NCBI GenBank assembly: GCA_050012135.1
Contig: JBEKHT010000102.1
Coordinates: 1-7,012, forward strand
Source: JBEKHT01 sp050012135
GTDB lineage: Bacteria; Chloroflexota; Anaerolineae; Anaerolineales; RBG-16-64-43
Direction: 5' to 3'
DNA: 7,012 bases
The notes under the pieces were generated by a model, which was not told the origin of the DNA, made no database searches, and was given only the letters and a program-made list of their open reading frames with translations. Below, one piece after another: positions 1 through 4,282 of the stretch. The position numbers were made by a program, and so were the translations under genes. Every line of letters starts with the position of its first letter. Positions within the stretch are counted from its first letter, which is position 1.

Positions 1-447
1 CTGCAGATCGGATTGGTAGAGGGCGTTATACAGCCCCGACTCTCCGTAGTCTCTTTCCTTGATCGAGAACAGTGCGCCCAGCGACGCCTTCAGCACTCCG
101 ACCGTGTACGGGACCTCCAGCTGAACCGGGACGGCGCTGTCGCCGCAGCCGATCATCTTTCCGGACACCCCATTGTCCCCAACTGCGATCAAGAACACCT
201 GCAGGCTCATTTCCTGCGGTGTGGGACTGGCGGCTGGCGGCGCGGTCGGGGGCGGGAGCGCTGTCGGCGGCACTGTGGCGGGCGGCGGCGCACCGGGAGT
301 AACGGTCGGGACGGTCACAATCGTCGGTACCACCGTCGGGGCCACCACGACCGTGGTCGTGCTTTCCACCCCCAGCTCGAACGTCCCGCAGGCCGACAAG
401 GATAGGACGACGAGAGTCCCCAGGAAAATAACGGCAATGGTCTTCAT
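1..447 (-). CDS. Lipoprotein with GerMN-like domain, N-terminal part (gene runs off left edge)
   Basis: An open frame starts at ATG 447-445 and runs unbroken for 149 codons to the left edge, so the C-terminus is missing. Residues 1-20 form a lipoprotein signal: K2, a hydrophobic core, then lipobox L17-S18-A19-C20. C20 would be lipid-modified, anchoring the protein outside the membrane. Residues 28-78 are a low-complexity Thr/Val/Pro then Ala/Pro spacer, a typical surface-exposed tether. From about residue 80 a compact domain begins (MSLQVFLIAV, then a short G/D/N loop, then a segment ending ESGLYNALYQSDLQ). This resembles the GerMN domain known from Bacillus GerM and from many Chloroflexota lipoproteins of unknown role; the assignment is from memory of the family. 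An SD-like AGAGG lies 6 bases upstream of the ATG. The gene is divergent from the response regulator. It could bind cell wall or another envelope partner; substrate unknown. Confidence 0.85.
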   Translation of the reverse strand, partial: MKTIAVIFLGTLVVLSLSACGTFELGVESTTTVVVAPTVVPTIVTVPTVTPGAPPPATVPPTALPPPTAPPAASPTPQEMSLQVFLIAVGDNGVSGKMIGCGDSAVPVQLEVPYTVGVLKASLGALFSIKERDYGESGLYNALYQSDLQ

Positions 448-543
448 GCGAGCCTCTTCGAAAAGCACAAGCGGGTCGTGGTCTTGATCTGCGCCTCCCA
501 GTCTACCAAGAGGCTGCGGAATCGGCGTCACGGGGCTGTGTCA

Positions 544-566
544 GGTCGATGACCGTTTTGTAACGG
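544..566. promoter_or_regulatory. Two overlapping short palindromes upstream of the lipoprotein gene
   Basis: GGTC-gat-GACC (544-554) overlaps CCGTT-ttgt-AACGG (553-566). Both arms are perfect, and they share bases 553-554, so as RNA they could not form together. They lie about 100 bases upstream of the lipoprotein start and could be a protein-binding site or leader hairpins. No clear -35/-10 pair could be fixed next to them. Short palindromes also arise by chance, so the functional claim is weak. Confidence 0.2.
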
Positions 567-586
567 CCGATTCCCAACCGCCAAGT

Positions 587-607
587 CGCCTCAAGTGGCC
601 CGAGGCG
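587..607. repeat. Perfect 6-bp stem-loop beside the structured element
   Basis: CGCCTC (587-592) and GAGGCG (602-607) form a perfect stem around a 9-base loop. On the minus strand it lies downstream of the candidate RNA and could mark its 3' end, although no T-run follows. The bases 600-607 could alternatively pair with 902-909 (8 perfect pairs), competing with the closing stem of the candidate RNA; a switch between the two pairings is conceivable. Confidence 0.3.
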
Positions 608-624
608 CCAACCCCGCTCTGGCA

Positions 625-910
625 ACCGAGGCATCACGCTGCCCGACCGGGGGACCACGCCTCTCCTGAGGGATTGCCCCCGGCCAGCCTGCCAGCCTGG
701 CTGCCATGTCTCGGTGGCGAGCGAAGCAAACGCCCAAGTCCGGAAGTTCCCGTCGGTCCTTTCCGCAACGGAGACCCCTCGCCCAGGACGCTGGCCAGGC
801 CGACGGCGATAGGGTCAGGACTTGGCCCAGACTGGCAACTGCTTCGCCCGCCGTGCAACTCAGCCGGGCCCCTGCCCTTCCTGGCTTCGTGTTCCTCACC
901 CCGCCTCGGC
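625..910 (-). ncRNA. Candidate structured noncoding RNA, branched fold with a closing stem
   Basis: Inverted repeats here nest without conflict into one fold. A closing stem pairs 625-633 with 902-910 (9 pairs, the two end pairs being G-U). One branch is 643-653 with 677-687 (11 pairs, two G-U), holding a small hairpin 660-663/668-671. The main arm pairs 716-729 with 839-852 (14 pairs, two G-U), then 734-741 with 818-825 (8 perfect), then 750-756 with 800-806 (7 perfect). The main arm ends in hairpins 762-765/769-772 and 783-786/791-794. A third, weaker branch is 862-868/880-886. Six wobble pairs are G-U only when the minus strand is the RNA (A-C on the plus strand); two favour plus. This points to a minus-strand transcript, reading towards the lipoprotein gene. 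I could not match it to RNase P RNA, tmRNA, SRP RNA or 6S RNA. It could instead be a palindromic mobile repeat. Ends are the outermost stem, not mapped termini. Confidence 0.4.
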
Positions 911-948
911 GTCTGACAACCACCAAACCATGAGCCCGGCAAGTCTTG

Positions 949-969
949 CGTCCTCCCCAGGGATGGACG
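949..969. repeat. Bulged GC hairpin flanking the structured element
   Basis: CGTCC-TCC (949-956) pairs with GGA-t-GGACG (961-969): 8 pairs, one bulged T at 964, tetraloop CCAG. Immediately to the left is the palindrome GCAAG-T-CTTGC (939-949), and to the right CTTGCAAG (974-981), so GCAAG-type sequence occurs on both sides of the hairpin. On the minus strand this is upstream of the candidate RNA and may belong to a longer transcript. No T-run follows on either strand. Confidence 0.3.
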
Positions 970-1048
970 AGAACTTGCAAGAGGGTGGAGTCAAATGGCC
1001 CCGGAGCCACGGCCTCATGCGAGATCTCGTTCCCTCGATGGGCGAGGC

Positions 1049-1146
1049 CTGAGCGAGGTGGCTGATCCCAAGTAAAATGGAGGAGCTAGCCAGTCTCGCT
1101 CTGCGACGAGCCACTCGGATCGTAACGCCGGGCAAGGCAGACTTCT
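1049..1146 (+). promoter_or_regulatory. Possible promoter and 5' leader of the two-component operon
   Basis: TAAAAT at 1073-1078 matches five of six bases of the sigma-70 -10 box. The best upstream partner, CTGAGC at 1049-1054 with an 18-base gap, matches only half of TTGACA, so the -35 is poor and an activator could be needed. The leader would carry a small hairpin, TCGC-tct-GCGA at 1096-1106. The ribosome site for the response regulator is AAGG at 1134-1137, 9 bases before the ATG. Confidence 0.3.
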
Positions 1147-1872
1147 ATGATCGTCAAGGACAACTCTCCCCGCTTGCTGCTCGTCGACGATGAGACTGCC
1201 ATCACCGTGAACCTCGCCCCTTTCCTGGAACGCTCTGGGTTTGCGGTGCGTGTGGCCGACGACGGGATCCAAGCCTTGGAGCTGGCGAGCCAATTCCACC
1301 CCGATTTGATCATCTTGGACGTGCTGATGCCCAGGATGGATGGCCGCCAGGTCCTGCGCCGCTTGCGGGGATCTGGCGATTGGACGCCGGTTATTCTACT
1401 GACCCAGGTTGGGGAGGCCGGCGAGCGGGCCATGGCCCTTGAGGAAGGCGCCGACGACTACATCAACAAGCCCTTTGACCCGCTTGAGCTGGTCGCCCGT
1501 ATCCGATCGGTGCTGCGCCGGGCCCGTCCCGGACAGCCCCCGCTGGCGGCCTCCAGGCAATTGGACTCCGGTCGATTGATCCTGGATCGGCGGGCTCACC
1601 GCGTCGTCCTGGACGACCAGGAACTGAGTCTCACACCCAAAGCCGTCTCCTTGCTCGAGTTTCTCATGACCCATCCCGACGAGCTCATAAAGCGAGAGAG
1701 ATTGCTCGAATCGGTCTGGGGCTGGGATTATCCAGTGGGGACCCGTACGGTGGACACCCGTATCGCCGAACTCCGCCGGGCGCTGGGCGACGACGCATCG
1801 AAACCAACCTACATCGAGACCGTTCCCGGCGAGGGATACCGATTCATCGCCAAAGTCGAGGTGCGTCCATGA
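1147..1872 (+). CDS. OmpR/PhoB-family response regulator
   Basis: DNA-binding response regulator of 241 residues, the usual length for the family. The receiver domain (about 9-125) has the acidic pair D14-D15, phosphoacceptor D58 in LDVLMPRMDG, the switch Thr T86 and the conserved K108 in the NKPF turn. A linker of about 15 residues leads to a winged-helix DNA-binding domain (about 140-238). There the motif TRTVDTRIAELRRAL fits the recognition helix, and YIETVPGEGYRF the wing. All catalytic positions are intact. On phosphorylation by the partner kinase it should dimerise and bind tandem DNA sites. The stop overlaps the kinase start (ATGA), so the two are translated together and are almost certainly a cognate pair. 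The start is the first ATG giving a complete receiver and has AAGG 9 bases upstream. Target genes are unknown; the divergent lipoprotein and the gene's own promoter are reasonable guesses. Confidence 0.96.
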   Translation: MIVKDNSPRLLLVDDETAITVNLAPFLERSGFAVRVADDGIQALELASQFHPDLIILDVLMPRMDGRQVLRRLRGSGDWTPVILLTQVGEAGERAMALEEGADDYINKPFDPLELVARIRSVLRRARPGQPPLAASRQLDSGRLILDRRAHRVVLDDQELSLTPKAVSLLEFLMTHPDELIKRERLLESVWGWDYPVGTRTVDTRIAELRRALGDDASKPTYIETVPGEGYRFIAKVEVRP

Positions 1873-2783
1873 GGCCCCTGCGTTGGGCGTGGATTCCGGT
1901 TTTCCCCGCTTGCTTGGGCCTGCTTCTGGCGGCCGCCTTCCGGCTGGGCTGGCTGCCCAACGAGGTGGTCTATCTGCGGGCAGACCTCGGCACTCTCGCC
2001 GGGCTGGCGGGCCTGCTCTTAGCATTCGGCTTTGGCATGCAATGGTTGTGGTGGAGCCGGAAGGAGAGCAACCAACAGGCATTTCACAACCGGATCCAAC
2101 TCGAGGCGGCCAATGAGCGCCGTGGATTCCTGCGCCGCTTGGATCATGAACTCAAGAACCCCTTGATGGCCATCCGGGCCGGGCTGGCAAACCTGAACGG
2201 CACGGCCCTCGCACCTGACCAGCATGAAGTCCTGGTGGGCCTGGAAACTCAAACGGTGCGGCTCAGCAACCTCCTCGGTGATCTGCGCAAGCTGTCCGAC
2301 CTGGAGACTCGCCCGCTGGACCGCAGTCCGGTGGATATCGGCAACCTGCTGCAGGAAGTCGTAACCGAAACCGAGAACCGGCCCGAGGCCGCCGGGAGAC
2401 AGATCAGCTTGATTCTGCCGCAGGCCCCTTGGCCGCTGCCCGCGGTCCCTGGCGATCGCGATCTCCTGTTTGTGATGTTTCACAACCTGGCGGATAACGC
2501 CCTGAAGTTCACGGTCCCGGGGAATACGATCGAGCTCCGCGCCTTCGAAGACAATCCAAGCGTGGTTGTGGAAGTGGCCGACACCGGCCAGGGAATCCCC
2601 GATCGGGATATGCCCATGGTCTGGGAAGAACTCTTCCGAGGGGAGAATGCGCGCGGCACTCCCGGAAGCGGGCTGGGGTTGGCCCTGGTCAAGGCGATCG
2701 CCGAACGTCACCGCGGTCAGGTTTTCGTGCGCAGCCGTCTCGGCCAGGGAACCGTTGTGACCCTTCGATTGCCGACCCGCTAG
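1869..2783 (+). CDS. Short membrane sensor histidine kinase without a distinct sensor domain
   Basis: Histidine kinase of 304 residues, near the short end for the family. Two hydrophobic segments (about 8-28 and 40-62) are joined by only about ten residues, so there is almost no extracytoplasmic domain, and no HAMP or PAS domain is evident. A hydrophilic, probably helical linker (63-86) leads to the HisKA dimerisation domain with H93 in DHELKNP. The HATPase domain follows: N-box HNLADNALKF (N206, N210), G1 box DTGQG (238-242) and G2 box GSGLGL (266-271). All catalytic motifs are intact. It should autophosphorylate H93 and pass the phosphate to D58 of the upstream regulator. The start codon overlaps the regulator's stop by 4 bases, with GAGG at 1858-1861 as ribosome site. 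Such kinases often sense through the membrane segments or a partner protein; that is inference here. The gene faces the synthase gene tail to tail. Confidence 0.95.
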   Translation: MRPLRWAWIPVFPACLGLLLAAAFRLGWLPNEVVYLRADLGTLAGLAGLLLAFGFGMQWLWWSRKESNQQAFHNRIQLEAANERRGFLRRLDHELKNPLMAIRAGLANLNGTALAPDQHEVLVGLETQTVRLSNLLGDLRKLSDLETRPLDRSPVDIGNLLQEVVTETENRPEAAGRQISLILPQAPWPLPAVPGDRDLLFVMFHNLADNALKFTVPGNTIELRAFEDNPSVVVEVADTGQGIPDRDMPMVWEELFRGENARGTPGSGLGLALVKAIAERHRGQVFVRSRLGQGTVVTLRLPTR

Positions 2784-2800
2784 GGTCGGAGATTCCCGAC
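2772..2800 (+). terminator. Alternative GC hairpins across the kinase stop codon
   Basis: CCGACCC (2772-2778) pairs perfectly with GGGTCGG (2783-2789) around loop GCTA, placing most of the TAG stop in the loop. GTCGG (2785-2789) can alternatively pair with CCGAC (2796-2800), so the two stems exclude each other. There is no T-run, so this is not a standard intrinsic terminator. The first stem could form only after ribosomes leave the stop codon. Confidence 0.3.
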
Positions 2801-2822
2801 GAAGCTGACGCTGTCCGCACCG

Positions 2823-2860
2823 CCTCCCCCAGGCCGACCCCGATTCGTCCGGCCGGGAGG
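2823..2860. terminator. Hairpin in the convergent gap, possible two-way terminator
   Basis: CCTCCC (2823-2828) pairs with GGGAGG (2855-2860) and, after a three-base bulge, GGCCG (2832-2836) pairs with CGGCC (2850-2854): 11 GC-rich pairs around a 13-base loop. It lies between the ends of two converging genes, 5 bases past the synthase stop. This is where a shared terminator is expected. Neither strand has a T-run after the stem, so termination by hairpin alone is uncertain. Confidence 0.4.
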
Positions 2861-2865
2861 GGATC

Positions 2866-4185
2866 TCAGCCCGCCTTTGTTGATCGATACCAGTCCGCCC
2901 GGGTGAGGGGAAGAGCGCTTCCCCCACCCGGGTCTGGTTTGGCCAGCAGGGTCTGATAAACGTTGAGCCGCCCCGAGGAGAAGCCGTAGGCTGAGGCGGC
3001 CATGAACAGCCTCCAGGTCCGGTAGGTGGGTTCGTCCACCCAGGCCAGCGCTTCGGTGTGATGTGCTTCCAGGCGCCTTACCCACTGGCGAAGCGTAAGC
3101 GCATAGTGTTCGCGCAGGCTTTCCACGTCGCGGACTTCAAAACGGCTGTCTTCAGCCGCCCTTAGGGGCACGTTGATGGGCTCCAGTTCGCCGTCGGGGA
3201 AGACGTAGGCCTGGCCGAAACTCGCCCCGCCCTGTGGGCCGGCATCGGCCGTCCGGCACGCAATTCCGTGGTTGAGAAACACCCCCCGCGGTTTCAGCAG
3301 GCGATACGCCCGGGCAAAGTAGGTCGGCAGCATGGCGGCCCCGACGTGCTCGAACATCCCCACGCTGACCAGGGCATCGAAGCTTTCCAATTCATCCATT
3401 TCCCGGTAGTCGCGCACCACGACCCGGCAGCGGCCCGACAGACCCGCGGCCCGAATTCGTTCCTGCGCCAGATCGGCCTGCGGCTGGCTGAGGGTGATCC
3501 CGGTCGCGTCGACCCCGTAGCGTTGGGCGGCGTACATCACCAGACCGCCCCACCCGCAGCCGATGTCCAGCAAACGCTGGCCCGGGCGCAGGCGCAGCTT
3601 GCGGCAGAGGTGCTCCAGCTTCTGCTCCTGGGCCGTGTCCAGGTCATCCCCGGGCGACAGGAAATAGGCGCACGAATAGACCAGGCGCCGGTCGAGCCAC
3701 AAGGCGTAGAAATCGTTGGAAACGTCGTAGTGATAGGTCACGGCTTGGCGGTCGCGGGCCAGCGAGTGCGGCCGACCGGCCAGCCGGGCCGGGCCGTGCC
3801 GACTCGACCGGTGTCGCTTTCCCTCCCCCTTGGGTAGGCTCACCAGTTCGCGGCCCAGATGGAGTCTTGTCAGGACGCCCAACTTGGCCTGAGATAGAGC
3901 GTCCGCAAGAGCAAGGACCTGTTCAACATCGCCCTCAATGTCAAAATCGTCGTACAGATAGGCTTCCCCCATTCCCAGTTCCGTGCCCGGCAGGAAGATA
4001 GCCCGCAGCGCCCCCGGATGCTTGAGCACCAACGTGGCCTGACGGGGGGCATCGTCTGGCCACAGGCTCCCGTTCCAAAGGTGGAAGTTGACGCGCAGAG
4101 CCGCCTGGTCGCGGACCAGCTCGCTGAGAATCCGAAACGTCAAGCTCACCCTGCCATCGCCTTGAGAGGTGGAACCGGGCGACAT
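2866..4185 (-). CDS. cfa: Cyclopropane-fatty-acyl-phospholipid synthase family methyltransferase
   Basis: SAM-dependent enzyme of 439 residues that typically adds a methylene bridge (or methyl group) to double bonds of acyl chains in membrane phospholipids. The N-terminal part (about 15-110) carries the SCP-like lipid-binding region seen in longer family members. A basic Arg/Lys-rich linker (about 110-145) leads to the catalytic domain. There, HYDVSNDFY precedes YSCAYF with C172; LDIGCGWGG (206-214) is the SAM-binding loop; GMFEHVG has E279; NHGIA has H306 and I308; HYALTLRQW has Y361. These match the bicarbonate-binding and catalytic residues of E. coli Cfa (C139, E239, H266, I268, Tyr), so it should be active. 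I chose ATG 4185 because GGAGG (4196-4192) sits 6 bases upstream. The ATG at 4191 abuts that site, and the first in-frame ATG (4239) lacks one. It lies 97 bases after the glycyl radical enzyme gene. A related lipid methylation is possible. Confidence 0.93.
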   Translation of the reverse strand: MSPGSTSQGDGRVSLTFRILSELVRDQAALRVNFHLWNGSLWPDDAPRQATLVLKHPGALRAIFLPGTELGMGEAYLYDDFDIEGDVEQVLALADALSQAKLGVLTRLHLGRELVSLPKGEGKRHRSSRHGPARLAGRPHSLARDRQAVTYHYDVSNDFYALWLDRRLVYSCAYFLSPGDDLDTAQEQKLEHLCRKLRLRPGQRLLDIGCGWGGLVMYAAQRYGVDATGITLSQPQADLAQERIRAAGLSGRCRVVVRDYREMDELESFDALVSVGMFEHVGAAMLPTYFARAYRLLKPRGVFLNHGIACRTADAGPQGGASFGQAYVFPDGELEPINVPLRAAEDSRFEVRDVESLREHYALTLRQWVRRLEAHHTEALAWVDEPTYRTWRLFMAASAYGFSSGRLNVYQTLLAKPDPGGGSALPLTRADWYRSTKAG

Positions 4186-4228
4186 GCGCATCCTCCAGTC
4201 AGGGATTCGAGCGCCTCTTCGCCCGCCT

Positions 4229-4249
4229 GAGCCGGCCAAGAACCGGCTC
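4229..4249. promoter_or_regulatory. Hairpin between the glycyl radical enzyme and synthase genes
   Basis: GAGCCGG (4229-4235) and CCGGCTC (4243-4249) form a perfect 7-bp stem around a 7-base loop. It lies 33 bases before the synthase ribosome site and 33 bases past the upstream stop. No T-run follows on the minus strand, so it may be a processing site, a partial terminator or mRNA-stabilising stem within one operon rather than a full stop. Confidence 0.35.
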
Positions 4250-4282
4250 CCGTCAGCGGAGCGGCTTGCTCAATCCGGGAAA

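Larger units (their letters stand above)
448..1146. other. Divergent intergenic region without a supported protein gene
   Basis: These 699 bases separate the divergent lipoprotein and response-regulator genes. Several overlapping open frames exist on both strands. Their translations are rich in Arg, Pro, Gly and Ser, show no domain, and compete with each other, as expected from GC-rich noncoding DNA. The region holds small palindromes near 544-566 (towards the lipoprotein), a dense set of compatible inverted repeats at 587-969 (separate entry), and a possible promoter and 5' hairpin before the response regulator. I see no tRNA, rRNA, CRISPR array or transposase remnant. Confidence 0.7.

Noticed and set aside
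625..910. RNase P RNA, tmRNA, SRP RNA or 6S RNA
   Set aside because: The conserved cores I know (such as GAGGAAAGTCC of RNase P, the T-arm end of tmRNA, and the GGAAGGAAGCA loop of SRP RNA) are absent on both strands.
591..1010. 139-codon minus-strand frame and its overlapping plus-strand frames in the intergenic region
   Set aside because: Composition is Arg/Pro/Gly/Ser with no domain, several frames are open at once, and the DNA is better explained by compatible RNA-like stems.
1077..1190. Small open frame (37 codons) starting in the TAAAAT box and overlapping the response-regulator start
   Set aside because: No ribosome site, and it would run out of frame into the regulator; more likely promoter and leader sequence.
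1396..2082. 228-codon minus-strand frame across the two-component genes
   Set aside because: It is antisense to two genes with intact catalytic motifs that overlap by ATGA; no domain is seen.
2019..2927. 302-codon minus-strand frame across the kinase and the convergent gap
   Set aside because: It is a shadow of the kinase and runs into the end of the synthase gene; no recognisable domain.
3268..3837. 189-codon plus-strand frame inside the synthase gene
   Set aside because: It is antisense to the catalytic core of the synthase, whose motifs are fully intact.
2866..4239. Synthase start at the first in-frame ATG (4239)
   Set aside because: The ATG at 4185 has a GGAGG at ideal spacing, while the 18 extra residues are Arg/Gly-rich and overlap the gap hairpin.
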